NCBI RefSeq assembly: GCF_003075525.1 | Contig: NZ_QDDR01000002.1 | Coordinates: 372,001-436,000, forward strand | Length of the DNA stretch: 64,000 nucleotides | Direction of reading: 5' to 3' | DNA from: Pararhodobacter aggregans | GTDB lineage: Bacteria; Pseudomonadota; Alphaproteobacteria; Rhodobacterales; Rhodobacteraceae | Part shown: one piece after another, positions 17,056 to 25,178 of the stretch | How the letters are laid out: the number at the start of each line of letters is the position of its first letter | Position numbering within the stretch: position 1 is the stretch's first letter | Notes under the pieces: generated by a model | Told to the model about the DNA's origin: nothing | The model's database searches: none | The model's input: the letters and a program-made list of their open reading frames with translations, nothing else | Translations under genes and position numbers: made by a program

Positions 17056-18840
17056 ATGGTCTGGCTTTCCGGACGTCTCCGCCCCCGCTGGCCCGCCCTG
17101 CGTGCCTCGCTCTTCGTCAAGGTCACGGGGCTCGTGTTCATGGCCACGGCCGTGGTGGTCAGCGCCAATATCTTCTTCGCCATGCGCGAGACGGATCGCC
17201 TGGCCACCGCCGCCCTGCAGGACGAAGCCGCGGCCTCGATCAACGGCTTCGCCGCAAGGGCGCTGAACGCGGTCCGCTTCGGCGACGCCCCGCGCATCAT
17301 GCCCCTGATCGAAGAACTGGTGGCGATGAGCGACGGTGATGTGACCGCCGTCGTCGTCACCGGGGCGGATGGCCGCGTCCTGGCCTCGACCGGCACCAGT
17401 GATCCCGGGGCCATCGAGACCCTGCGCCAGGCCGCCGCCGCCGCCGGGGAGCCCCGCCTGATCGATCATGGCGCGGGCTTCGATTCGGTCGGCCCGGTCG
17501 GGGCCGGCACGCCCGACACGCGCGTCGGCGGGGTTGCCACCCGCTGGGATACCGCCCATGCCCTGAAACGGGCCCATGTCGGCGATTTGGCCAATATGCT
17601 GACCGCCGTCGTCATCCTGGCCGTGATGATGGCCATTGCCATCGTCATCGTCCGCCGGATGATCTCGCGGCCCATGCAGCAGCTGGCCAACTCGCTCGAG
17701 GATCTGGCGCAGGGCCGCTACGACCAGCCGATCGCCGCCCTCGATCGCCATGACGAAATCGGCGATTTCGCCCGCCATGTCTCGGACTTGCGTGACCGGT
17801 TGCGGATCGCCCGTGACGATGAAGAGGCGCGCGACCGCGACCGCGAGATGCAGATCCGCGTGGTGGCCGCGCTGCGCGACGGTCTGAACGCCCTGTCCCG
17901 GCGCGACCTGACGACCGTCATCGACACCGCCTTCGATGACCGCTACGAGCCGCTGCGCGCTGATTACAACGACACCGTGGCGGCGCTCCAGCAGACGCTC
18001 AGCTCGGTGATTCTTTCGGCCGGTCAGATCCGCGAGGGCAGCGACGAAATGGCGGGCTCGGCCGACAACCTGTCGCAGCGGACCGAAACCCAGGCCGCCA
18101 CGCTGGAGGAAACCGCCGCGGCGCTGCAACAGATCAGCGCCCGGGTGACCGAGACGGCAAGCAATGCCCGCAAGGCCGAACGGATCGCCCGTGGCGCCCA
18201 GGAACAGGCGCAGATCAGCGAACCCATCGTCCGCGAGGCGATCGAGGCGATGGCGGCGATCCAGAACCGTTCGTCGCAGATCGCCCAGATCATCACCCTG
18301 ATCGACGATATCTCCTTCCAGACCAATCTTCTGGCGCTGAACGCCGGGGTCGAGGCCGCCCGCGCCGGCGAATCGGGAAGGGGCTTTGCTGTCGTCGCCA
18401 CCGAGGTGCGGGCGCTGGCGCAACGCTCGTCGGATGCCGCGCGCGAGATCAAGGAACTGGTCAGCGGCAGCACGCAGCAGGTTGACCACGGGGTCGAACT
18501 GGTGCGCCGCTCGGGCGAGGCCTTGTCGCAATTCTCGGGGCAGGTGGATGATATCGCCGTGCTGATGACCGAGGTCGCACAGGCCGCCGACGATCAGGCG
18601 CATAGCGTGACCGAGATCAACGTCGGCGTCAGCCAGCTCGACACCGTGACCCAGCAGAATGCCGCGATGGTGCAGCAGACGACGGTTGCCATCCACGAAT
18701 TGCGCCAGCGCTCGAGCGCGCTCGCAGATCTCTTGCGCGACTTCCGGCTGGACGGGACCGCGCTGCGCGCCAGCATTGCGGCCGAGGTCCCGACCAGGTC
18801 CGGCGCGCCATCACGTGCCGGCCGTCGCGCTGCGGCCTGA
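17056..18840 (+). CDS. Methyl-accepting chemotaxis protein
   Basis: A 594-residue chemoreceptor. TM1 is at about residues 18-40, followed by a periplasmic region of about 135 residues, TM2 near residues 177-198 (LTAVVILAVMMAIAIVIVRRM), and a HAMP domain (RPMQQLANSLEDLAQGRYDQPI...DEIGDFARHVSDLRDRL). The cytoplasmic signalling coiled coil is centred on the conserved tip (QIITLIDDISFQTNLLALNAGVEAARAGESGRGFAVVATEVRALAQRS, near residues 414-460). No CheR-binding pentapeptide ends the protein. It probably reports to CheA/CheW on a periplasmic ligand, perhaps through the adjacent secreted sensor protein. Confidence 0.95.
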   Translation: MVWLSGRLRPRWPALRASLFVKVTGLVFMATAVVVSANIFFAMRETDRLATAALQDEAAASINGFAARALNAVRFGDAPRIMPLIEELVAMSDGDVTAVVVTGADGRVLASTGTSDPGAIETLRQAAAAAGEPRLIDHGAGFDSVGPVGAGTPDTRVGGVATRWDTAHALKRAHVGDLANMLTAVVILAVMMAIAIVIVRRMISRPMQQLANSLEDLAQGRYDQPIAALDRHDEIGDFARHVSDLRDRLRIARDDEEARDRDREMQIRVVAALRDGLNALSRRDLTTVIDTAFDDRYEPLRADYNDTVAALQQTLSSVILSAGQIREGSDEMAGSADNLSQRTETQAATLEETAAALQQISARVTETASNARKAERIARGAQEQAQISEPIVREAIEAMAAIQNRSSQIAQIITLIDDISFQTNLLALNAGVEAARAGESGRGFAVVATEVRALAQRSSDAAREIKELVSGSTQQVDHGVELVRRSGEALSQFSGQVDDIAVLMTEVAQAADDQAHSVTEINVGVSQLDTVTQQNAAMVQQTTVAIHELRQRSSALADLLRDFRLDGTALRASIAAEVPTRSGAPSRAGRRAAA

Positions 18841-19450
18841 TCTCGGGCGGGGCGCACTTGACCATCGCCTGCCGGCTATGCCGGGTATCCTCCCACAGGC
18901 GCTGAGAGCGGCAGGAAGGGCCGTCGCCCCGTCCCTCGGGAACAGGCGGGTCCCTGCAATCCCTGGGGTGGGAAATGGGGGTTTCCGTGCGACGCAGCCG
19001 ACGCACGCGCGGCTGGCAGGGACGGGGCCATGGGCCCTGTCTCGTGCATCAGGTCCTCGTGCGACGCCGCGCGGATCCTGCCGCGAACTCTGGCCGCGCG
19101 AATGTCAGGCTGGGCGTCGCAGGCTTTCAAGCCACGATCATGTCGCCTTTGATCCCCGCCCAGAAGCGAAAGGGCAACGAGTCGCCGGGGTGCCTGACAC
19201 TTTCGATGATGCGTCACTGGTCCGTCTGCAGCCAGGTCGAACTCCATTTGGCCCGACCGACACACCCCATCATAATCGGGAACAGGCCTTGGAGTGCGCC
19301 GCCGAATTGGCCATTCCCGCGTGAATTGAGCGAACCAGCGGATCCCGGCGCAGGAATGGACAACCGGAGTCGGGTTCTGCATCGGTCTTCAAACCACAGC
19401 AGTTCGGTCCACTTCCGCGCATCGCGGAGCATCGGGAGAAAATACTGAGA
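18841..19450. other. 610-base gene-poor region beside tRNA-Gln; nothing supportable
   Basis: Between the chemoreceptor and tRNA-Gln there is no frame with convincing codon use on either strand. By eye the composition from about 19180 to 19440 is less GC-rich than its neighbours. Short fragments on both strands look like decayed coding sequence, but none could be assigned to a family. The position beside the 3' end of a tRNA is a common site for integration and decay of mobile DNA, but no integrase, attachment-site duplication or terminal repeat was found. Confidence 0.5.
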
Positions 19451-19525
19451 TGGCTGGGGCGGTAGGATTCGAACCTACGGTACACGGTACCAAAAACCGT
19501 TGCCTTACCACTTGGCCACGCCCCA
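19451..19525 (-). tRNA. tRNA-Gln (UUG anticodon)
   Basis: Read on the minus strand, the 75-base sequence begins TGGGGCGTGGCCAAGTGGTA and ends GGTTCGAATCCTACCGCCCC-AGCCA. The acceptor stem pairs TGGGGCG with CGCCCCA. The anticodon arm is ACGGT-TTTTGGT-ACCGT with anticodon TTG, and the T arm GTAGG-TTCGAAT-CCTAC is perfect. The 3' CCA is encoded. A cloverleaf folds without mismatches in the acceptor, anticodon and T stems. Confidence 0.97.
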
Positions 19526-19535
19526 ACTGCGGCGG

Positions 19536-19564
19536 TGTTTATCCAATGGGTTTTCGACCCGCAA
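19536..19564 (-). promoter_or_regulatory. Promoter for tRNA-Gln
   Basis: On the minus strand, TTGCGG (19564-19559) and TAAACA (19541-19536) are spaced by 17 bases and lie about 11 bases from the mature tRNA 5' end, consistent with a sigma-70 promoter and a very short 5' leader. Visual call. Confidence 0.5.
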
Positions 19565-19742
19565 GGGGGGGATCGAAAAAAACCTTCACGTCCCGACAGA
19601 TTGTCATGCAAGTCCTTGGCAACACGGGATTCCGGCGATTCCTCACCGCCCCCCTCCGAGCCCCGGCAGGCGGTTCGTGACGATCGGCGCTTTGCGCGGC
19701 GCGGCGGGCGCGATAGAGGGGCCGGACAGCGGAGGGTCGGCG

Positions 19743-20906
19743 ATGTGGGATGTGATCGTACTGGGCGCCGGGGCGGCCGGGCTGATGGCGGGGATCGAGG
19801 CCGCGCGGCGGGGCCGCCGGGTGCTGGTGCTGGACCATGCCAAGGCGCCGGGCGAGAAGATCCGCATCTCGGGCGGGGGGCGGTGCAATTTCACCAACCT
19901 GCAGATCGCGCCCGAGCGATTCCTGTCGGCCAATCCCCGATTCGCCCTGTCAGCGCTCAGGCGCTTCACCCAGCATGATTTCATCGCCCGCGTCGACAAG
20001 GCGGGAATCGCCTGGCATGAAAAGACGTTGGGGCAACTCTTCTGCGACGGCTCGGCCCGGCAGATCGTTGATCTGCTGGTGCGCGACCTGACCGAGGCCG
20101 GGGGGGAACTGCGCCTGGGTGTCTCGGTCCAGGGGGTGGCGCCAGGATACGTGGTGACGACCGCCGAGGGGCCGCTGAGATCGGCCGCGCTGGTGGTGGC
20201 GACGGGCGGCAAGTCGATCCCCAAGATGGGCGCGACGGGGCTGGGCTACGACATCGCCCGCAGCTTCGGCCTGCCGGTGATCGAACCGCGGCCGGGGCTG
20301 GTGCCGCTGACCTTCACCGATGCGCAGCTTGACGGGATGAAGGCGCTGGCCGGACTGGCGGTGCAGGCGCGGGTCGGGCTGGCGGGCAGCCGAGTCAGCT
20401 TTGACGAGGGATTGCTCTTTACCCATCGGGGGCTTTCGGGGCCGTCGATCCTGCAGATTTCGAGCTATTGGCGCGAGGGTCAGGCGATCACCGTCGATCT
20501 GGCGGCAGGGCGCGACATCGCGGCCGAGGCCGCCGCGGCGCGGGCCGAGCGGGGCGCGCGGGAGCTGGCCAATGCGCTGGATCTGCCCGAGGGGCTGGCG
20601 CGGTCGGTCGTGGCGCGGGCCGGTCTGTCCGGCAAGCTGGCGGTGCAATCCAAGGCGGCGCTGGCCTCGCTGGGCGAGGCGCTGCACCGCTGGCAGCTGA
20701 CGCCCGCGGGGACCGAGGGCTGGCGGACCGCCGAGGTGACGCTGGGCGGGGTGGATACGGCGGCGCTTGAGTCGCGGACGATGGGGGCGCGGGCGGTGCC
20801 GGGGCTCTATTTCGTGGGCGAGGTGGTCGATGTGACCGGCTGGCTGGGCGGGTACAATTTCCAATGGGCCTGGTCGTCGGGCTGGGCGGCGGGGCAGGTG
20901 GCGTGA
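19743..20906 (+). CDS. HI0933/YhiN-family NAD(P)/FAD-dependent oxidoreductase (TIGR03862-like)
   Basis: A 387-residue flavoprotein. It has the N-terminal FAD-binding Rossmann motif (VIVLGAGAAGLMAGIEAARRG, residues 4-24), the family hallmark GEKIRISGGGRCNFTN near residues 39-54, the second dinucleotide element VVATGGKSIPKMGATGLGYDIA, and the C-terminal FAD signature YFVGEVVDVTGWLGGYNFQWAWSSG. The family is widespread but its reaction is unknown; a role in tRNA or ribosome metabolism has been suggested for relatives but cannot be judged here. The ATG at 19743 begins the Rossmann strand; upstream frame extension is not supported. Monocistronic. Confidence 0.87.
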   Translation: MWDVIVLGAGAAGLMAGIEAARRGRRVLVLDHAKAPGEKIRISGGGRCNFTNLQIAPERFLSANPRFALSALRRFTQHDFIARVDKAGIAWHEKTLGQLFCDGSARQIVDLLVRDLTEAGGELRLGVSVQGVAPGYVVTTAEGPLRSAALVVATGGKSIPKMGATGLGYDIARSFGLPVIEPRPGLVPLTFTDAQLDGMKALAGLAVQARVGLAGSRVSFDEGLLFTHRGLSGPSILQISSYWREGQAITVDLAAGRDIAAEAAAARAERGARELANALDLPEGLARSVVARAGLSGKLAVQSKAALASLGEALHRWQLTPAGTEGWRTAEVTLGGVDTAALESRTMGARAVPGLYFVGEVVDVTGWLGGYNFQWAWSSGWAAGQVA

Positions 20907-21139
20907 GGCCGGGTTGCGGTGACGGCCGGGGCGAGGCTGGTTGAGGCGCTGTTCCCCGACCGGGCCGCGGACGGCTGCACCGCCTTGGAACGTCCGGCCG
21001 AAGCATTCCGCTGACGACAGCAGGCGCCCGGGGGCTGCAAGGGGCCGCGTATCACCGGGGCCGCCGGGGAACGCACCACCCCTGACAAACGCTGGTCGCG
21101 CAGATCCTCAGTGAACGCTGGCCGGGCAGGCCGCCTGCC

Positions 21140-22240
21140 TCATTCGTCCTCGTCGCTGCGCAGGGTGATTTCGCCGGCCTCGACCAGGTTGCGGACGGCG
21201 GTGACGACGGCGGAAAGCGCGACTTCGGCCTCTTTCGGCTTGATGCGGCCGCGCGATTCGGCCTCGTCCCGGAGCGTCGCGGCCATGCGCTGGGACATGT
21301 TGGACAGAAGGAAGGTCGCGGCCTGCCCGTCGGTGCTGTCCGGCGCGGGCAGGGTGGCGGCGAGGGCGACGATCAGATCGGCCTGCGACACCTCGCGCAG
21401 GATCTTCGGCACGTCGCGCGGGTTCACCCGGTCGGGGATATTGGCGAAGGTGAAGATCGCCTTGCGCACCCCTTCGGCGAAATCGCGGTCGTCCTCCTCC
21501 AGCCCGGTGAGCAGCGTGTCGCGGACCATGGCGGAGGTCGAATTGAGCATGGCGCCGACCCGCGCGGCGGGGGCGGCGGGAAAGGCGCGCGACGGCCTGC
21601 CGTCGATCTCCCGCGCGATGGAGGTGCCGATGCGCGACACCATGTCGGGGGCGATCCCTTCGGTCAGCGAGACGCCATAGGCCACGCGCCGCGCCCTTTC
21701 GCCCGGCATCTTGCCCAGCAATTCCGCCGCCTTGGTGACCGAGAGCTTGGACAGGACCACTGCCGCCACCTCGGCGCTTTCGGGTTCCAGCACCGTCAGC
21801 AGCGTAGCCGAGTCGGTCTGGGCGATGCGTTCCCAGGGGTCGATGCCGTCGCGCGCCTTCTGCCGCAGCCGGGAACTGGCGCCGGGGCTGAGCTTGCCGT
21901 CCAGCGCCTTCAGCGCGCCGCCGAGGCCACCGGCGAAGCTGAGCCCGACCTGTTCCAGCGTCTCCACGAATTCGCCGACCACGGCGCTGAGCGTGTCGCG
22001 GTCGACCAGCCGCATCTGGGCGATGGTTTCGGTCAGGGTGGTCTGCATTTCTTCCGGGAGGGAGGAGAGTTTGACATCCGCCCCTTCGGCGATCAGCAGC
22101 CGGACCAGGATCGCCGCCTTCTGCTTGCCGGTCAGGGCCGGGATCTTGCGGCCCGAGGGGGCATGCGCATGCGCCGGGGGGTGATCGGCCGCGGCGGCGG
22201 CGAAGGAATCGAAGGAAAAAGGCGCGAGTTCCTGGGTCAT
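21140..22240 (-). CDS. fliG: Flagellar motor switch protein FliG, divergent
   Basis: A 366-residue FliG-like protein with three helical armadillo-like segments. The N-terminal part (LTGKQKAAILVRLLIAEGADVKLSSLPEEMQTTL) matches FliG_N. The middle part has EPESAEVAAVVLSKLSVTKAAELLGKMP where typical FliG has an EHPQ motif, so that motif is absent. The C-terminal part (FANIPDRVNPRDVPKILREVSQADLIVALAATLP) matches the torque-generating domain. It ends in an acidic SDEDE tail. FliG links the MS ring to the C ring and receives torque from MotA. No other flagellar gene is in the window. It could be the main FliG of this strain or a diverged second copy. Confidence 0.8.
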   Translation of the reverse strand: MTQELAPFSFDSFAAAAADHPPAHAHAPSGRKIPALTGKQKAAILVRLLIAEGADVKLSSLPEEMQTTLTETIAQMRLVDRDTLSAVVGEFVETLEQVGLSFAGGLGGALKALDGKLSPGASSRLRQKARDGIDPWERIAQTDSATLLTVLEPESAEVAAVVLSKLSVTKAAELLGKMPGERARRVAYGVSLTEGIAPDMVSRIGTSIAREIDGRPSRAFPAAPAARVGAMLNSTSAMVRDTLLTGLEEDDRDFAEGVRKAIFTFANIPDRVNPRDVPKILREVSQADLIVALAATLPAPDSTDGQAATFLLSNMSQRMAATLRDEAESRGRIKPKEAEVALSAVVTAVRNLVEAGEITLRSDEDE

Positions 22241-22325
22241 GGCGTTTCCATTCTGCTTGGCGCACAGCCTGAAGGAACGCGGTTAATCGCCGGATAACAG
22301 GAGAAAAGAATTCAGCGCGGCTTAC

Positions 22326-22339
22326 TTGATCCAGATCAA
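22326..22339. promoter_or_regulatory. Perfect FNR/FnrL box TTGAT-CCAG-ATCAA
   Basis: The palindrome TTGATCCAGATCAA matches the FNR consensus TTGAT-N4-ATCAA in every specified base. Its centre (22332.5) is 41.5 bases before position 22374, and a TATCAC element at 22362-22367 stands where the -10 box of a class II activated promoter reading rightward should be. It therefore probably drives the predicted small RNA rather than fliG, whose start lies 86 bases to the left on the other strand, although an effect on both is possible. Confidence 0.8.
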
Positions 22340-22373
22340 GGTTCGATGCGCGTGCAACGAGTATCACGGTCAT

Positions 22374-22479
22374 CGAAGGGCCGGGCCGATGCCTGATCTT
22401 CAACTCCCGTTTCCGGGCGCACCTCCCTGCGTCTGGCACTGATCCCGCCGCGAGACCTCCCTCTCGCGGCGTTCTTTTT
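22374..22479 (+). ncRNA. Predicted FNR-activated small RNA with two CCUCCC-loop hairpins
   Basis: The predicted transcript is about 106 bases, from the FNR-dependent promoter to an intrinsic terminator. It has no reasonable reading frame. Two stable hairpins are visible: CCGGGCGCA/TGCGTCTGG (22413-22436) with loop CCTCCC, and CGCCGCGAG/CTCGCGGCG (22446-22471) with loop ACCTCCCT followed by TTCTTTTT. A third CTCCC lies single-stranded near 22403. CCUCCC is complementary to Shine-Dalgarno sequences, as in anti-SD small RNAs of alphaproteobacteria. Oxygen control by FNR together with this architecture recalls PcrZ of Rhodobacter sphaeroides (FnrL/PrrA-dependent), but identity with PcrZ is not established here. 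Confidence 0.7.
22446..22479 (+). terminator. Intrinsic terminator of the small RNA
   Basis: A nine-base-pair perfect stem (22446-22454 with 22463-22471), an eight-base loop ACCTCCCT and a U-rich tail TTCTTTTT. It is oriented rightward and stands 49 bases before the convergent ispG stop, so it does not serve a protein gene in that direction. Confidence 0.85.
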
Positions 22480-22527
22480 GGCGACCTGACGGGAAACAGC
22501 GGCGGTATTGCGGCGCCCGCGCCGGGG

Positions 22528-23661
22528 TCAGCCGGCGGCGGGCTCGCTGGCCTTGGCGGCGGCGTCGATCTCGGCCGCGCGCTTCTCGACCAGCTCGACG
22601 ATATGGTCGACCATCCGCTCGTTCGAGAGTTTGTGGTCCTGCTTGCCGGCCATATAGACCATGCCCGAGCCCGCACCGCCGCCGGTGAAGCCGATGTCGG
22701 TCATCAGCGCCTCGCCCGGGCCGTTGACCACGCAGCCGATGATCGACAGCGACATCGGCGTCTTGATGTGGGACAGGCGTTCTTCCAGGATCTCGACGGT
22801 CTTGATGACGTCGAAGCCCTGACGCGCGCAGCTGGGGCAGGAGATGATCTGCACACCGCGGGTCCTGAGGCCCAGGGATTTCAGGATCTCGTAGCCGACC
22901 TTCACCTCCTGCACCGGATCCGCCGACAGCGAGACGCGGATCGTGTCGCCGATCCCGGCCCAGAGCAGGTTGCCCAGCCCGACCGCAGATTTCACCGTCC
23001 CCGAGACGAAGCCGCCGGCCTCGGTGATGCCCAGATGGATGGGGGCGTCCGTCGCCTCGGCCAATTGCTGATAGGCGGCGGCGGCGAGGAACACGTCCGA
23101 GGCTTTGACCGAGATCTTGAACTCGTGGAAATCGTTGTCCTGCAGGATGCGGATATGGTCGAGGCCGGATTCCACCATCGCATCGGGGCAGGGCTCGCCG
23201 TATTTGTCCAGGAGGTGCTTTTCCAGCGAGCCCGCGTTGACACCGATGCGGATGGAACAGCCATGGTCGCGGGCGGCCTTGATGACCTCGCGCACCCGGT
23301 TGGCCGAGCCGATGTTGCCGGGGTTGATGCGCAGGCAGGCGGCGCCCGCTTCGGCGGCCTCGATGGCGCGTTTGTAGTGGAAATGGATGTCGGCGACGAT
23401 CGGCACCGGGCTTTCGCGGACAATCTCGCGCAGGGCCCGGGTCGAGGATTCGTCGGGGGTCGAGACGCGGACGATATCGGCGCCGGCCTCGGCGGCGGCG
23501 ATCACCTGGGCCAGCGTCGCCTTGACGTCCGAGCTGTCGGTATTGGTCATGGTCTGCACCGAGATCGGCGCGTCGCCCCCCACGGGGACGCGGCCCACCA
23601 TGATCTGGCGCGACTTGCGGCGCTCGATGTTGCGCCAGGGGCGGATCGGGTTCAGCGACAT
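22528..23661 (-). CDS. ispG: 4-hydroxy-3-methylbut-2-enyl-diphosphate synthase (flavodoxin)
   Basis: IspG (GcpE) is the [4Fe-4S] enzyme of the MEP isoprenoid pathway that reductively converts methylerythritol cyclodiphosphate to HMBPP. The 377-residue product shows the N-terminal [25 protein letters not shown], the barrel segments [10 protein letters not shown] and [10 protein letters not shown], and the cluster cysteines in [13 protein letters not shown] and [12 protein letters not shown]. The ATG at 23661 begins [12 protein letters not shown]; the frame stays open upstream but enters the terminator region. MEP-pathway isoprenoids feed quinone, carotenoid and, in phototrophs, bacteriochlorophyll synthesis. 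It follows a RodZ-like gene separated by a terminator hairpin. Confidence 0.97.
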   Translation of the reverse strand: MSLNPIRPWRNIERRKSRQIMVGRVPVGGDAPISVQTMTNTDSSDVKATLAQVIAAAEAGADIVRVSTPDESSTRALREIVRESPVPIVADIHFHYKRAIEAAEAGAACLRINPGNIGSANRVREVIKAARDHGCSIRIGVNAGSLEKHLLDKYGEPCPDAMVESGLDHIRILQDNDFHEFKISVKASDVFLAAAAYQQLAEATDAPIHLGITEAGGFVSGTVKSAVGLGNLLWAGIGDTIRVSLSADPVQEVKVGYEILKSLGLRTRGVQIISCPSCARQGFDVIKTVEILEERLSHIKTPMSLSIIGCVVNGPGEALMTDIGFTGGGAGSGMVYMAGKQDHKLSNERMVDHIVELVEKRAAEIDAAAKASEPAAG

Positions 23662-23734
23662 GGGACGGGATCCTCGTTCGGAGCTGCCCCTGAGATAAGC
23701 AAGCGGGCGGGGCAGGGCAATGTGGCAAACGCAC

Positions 23735-23761
23735 AAGGCCCGCGCGGGGGGCGCGGGCCTT
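23735..23761 (-). terminator. GC-rich hairpin between the RodZ-like gene and ispG
   Basis: AAGGCCCGCGC and GCGCGGGCCTT form an 11-base-pair stem around a short G-rich loop, just after the stop of the RodZ-like gene at 23780. It lacks a long U-run on the minus strand, so it may only attenuate read-through into ispG. Confidence 0.6.
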
Positions 23762-23779
23762 GGAGGGAAGTCGGGATCG

Positions 23780-25027
23780 TTACTGCTGCAGCTGGGCGAC
23801 GAAGACGGCGAGGTCCTGATCGCGGCCCAGATCGGCGACCTGGAAATCCGTGCGCAGCGCCTGCGCGTCGAGCGCCACGTTGCGCACCACCTGCGCCCCC
23901 GGCGCGGCCGGTCCATACGCCTGACCGTTGATCAGGAAATAGACCGAGCCCGAGTTGCCTGCGTGCAGGGTCGGCGGCTGGTCGGTCTGCGGGATCGTAT
24001 AGCGCTCGCCCGCGTCGAGGATCCGCTCGAAGATCACCGTGCCGTCGGCGGCCCGGACGCGCAGCCACGAGGGGCGCACGGCCAGCAGTTCCACCGTATC
24101 GGGACCGGCGCCGACCACCTGCGGGGCAGTCGCCTCGGTCGAGGCGGCCAGAGCCTCCATCACCGCGGCATCGGTCGAGGCCCCGGCGCTGGCCTGGGTC
24201 ACGACCGGCATCGCGGTGTTGGGCACGATCGCGGCGATCGGCCCGTCACGCGGCACCAGAACCGGCACGTCAAGCGCCGGTGCCCGGGCGATCCGCACGC
24301 GGCCTTCGGCCCCGGTCGAGGGGGCCTCGTCATTCGCGGTCTGGGTGCCGGTCACGGTGGGCAGCGGCGCGGCGCCTGCGCCCGACAGCGGGTCGGTCTC
24401 GTTCGCGGCCAGCGCGCCGGAGCTGTGGCGCATCTCGGGCGCGAGCGGGTTGATGTCGCTGGCGACATGGGGGACCACATCGGCCGGGGCGACCTGCACG
24501 CGCTGCACTTCCTTCAGGACGGTCCAGCCAGCGTAGCCAAGGCCCAGGATCAGCGCCAGCAGCACGGTCACCGACCCCAGCGCACCGGGTTCGATCCGGC
24601 GCCAGAAGGGCTCGGGATCGGGCAGGATGCCGACGCCCCTCAGGGCGCCGCCGCGCTGTTCGACCAGTTTGGGGCGCGGCTGGCGGGGCGCGGAATTCGC
24701 GAAACCCGACATCCCGTGCGAGACCTGAAAGCCATGTTCGAGGCAGAAGCGCTCGTAAACCCATTCGGGTTCCATGCCGAGATAGCGCGCATAGGAGCGC
24801 ACGAACCCGGCAATGAAGCTCGGCGTTTCGAAGGCCTGAAGATCGCCATTCTCGATGGCGGCAATATAGGTCGCCCGGATATGCAGCTCGCGCTGCACGT
24901 CCAGAAGCGACTTGCCGAGTGTTGCCCTCTCACCGCGCAGGACGTCCCCCAGGCGGAGTTCGAAATCATCGAACCCGCGTGGACTTTCATCGTGCTGCGC
25001 CGGAGGCTGTTCCTTGCGCCAGATCAT
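23780..25027 (-). CDS. RodZ-like helix-turn-helix membrane protein (DUF4115)
   Basis: A 415-residue protein. The cytoplasmic N-terminal HTH domain is at about residues 22-100 ([41 protein letters not shown]...[12 protein letters not shown]), followed by a single transmembrane helix near residues 150-170 ([22 protein letters not shown]), a low-complexity Ala/Thr/Pro/Val-rich periplasmic linker, and a C-terminal DUF4115 beta domain ([31 protein letters not shown]...[15 protein letters not shown]). This is the architecture of RodZ, which links MreB to the elongasome. It precedes ispG, an order seen in many proteobacteria. Confidence 0.88.
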   Translation of the reverse strand: MIWRKEQPPAQHDESPRGFDDFELRLGDVLRGERATLGKSLLDVQRELHIRATYIAAIENGDLQAFETPSFIAGFVRSYARYLGMEPEWVYERFCLEHGFQVSHGMSGFANSAPRQPRPKLVEQRGGALRGVGILPDPEPFWRRIEPGALGSVTVLLALILGLGYAGWTVLKEVQRVQVAPADVVPHVASDINPLAPEMRHSSGALAANETDPLSGAGAAPLPTVTGTQTANDEAPSTGAEGRVRIARAPALDVPVLVPRDGPIAAIVPNTAMPVVTQASAGASTDAAVMEALAASTEATAPQVVGAGPDTVELLAVRPSWLRVRAADGTVIFERILDAGERYTIPQTDQPPTLHAGNSGSVYFLINGQAYGPAAPGAQVVRNVALDAQALRTDFQVADLGRDQDLAVFVAQLQQ

Positions 25028-25178
25028 CTGCCCCGTCCCTTAACCGCCTGCTCTTCTCGGGTCGCTTTTACCGAAGTCCCGGACCGCGTCGGGATGAACG
25101 GGGTCCGAGTCGCTTCGTAACGACCTCTTGATCTCAGGTTTAGCAGATCCTGAAAAGCAATTGAAGCGTAAGGCGTTG

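Noticed and set aside
18876-19382. 168-residue minus-strand frame in the gap before tRNA-Gln
   Set aside because: Composition is not protein-like, no domain was recognised, and overlapping frames on the other strand are equally long.
20921-21013. 30-residue frame after the HI0933-family flavoprotein gene
   Set aside because: GTG start, no ribosome site and no similarity recognised; too weak to annotate.
22400-22526. Treating the small-RNA region as part of an ispG-overlapping coding frame
   Set aside because: The frame here is the shadow extension of ispG in another phase; the terminator, FNR box and lack of a protein signature favour a non-coding RNA.
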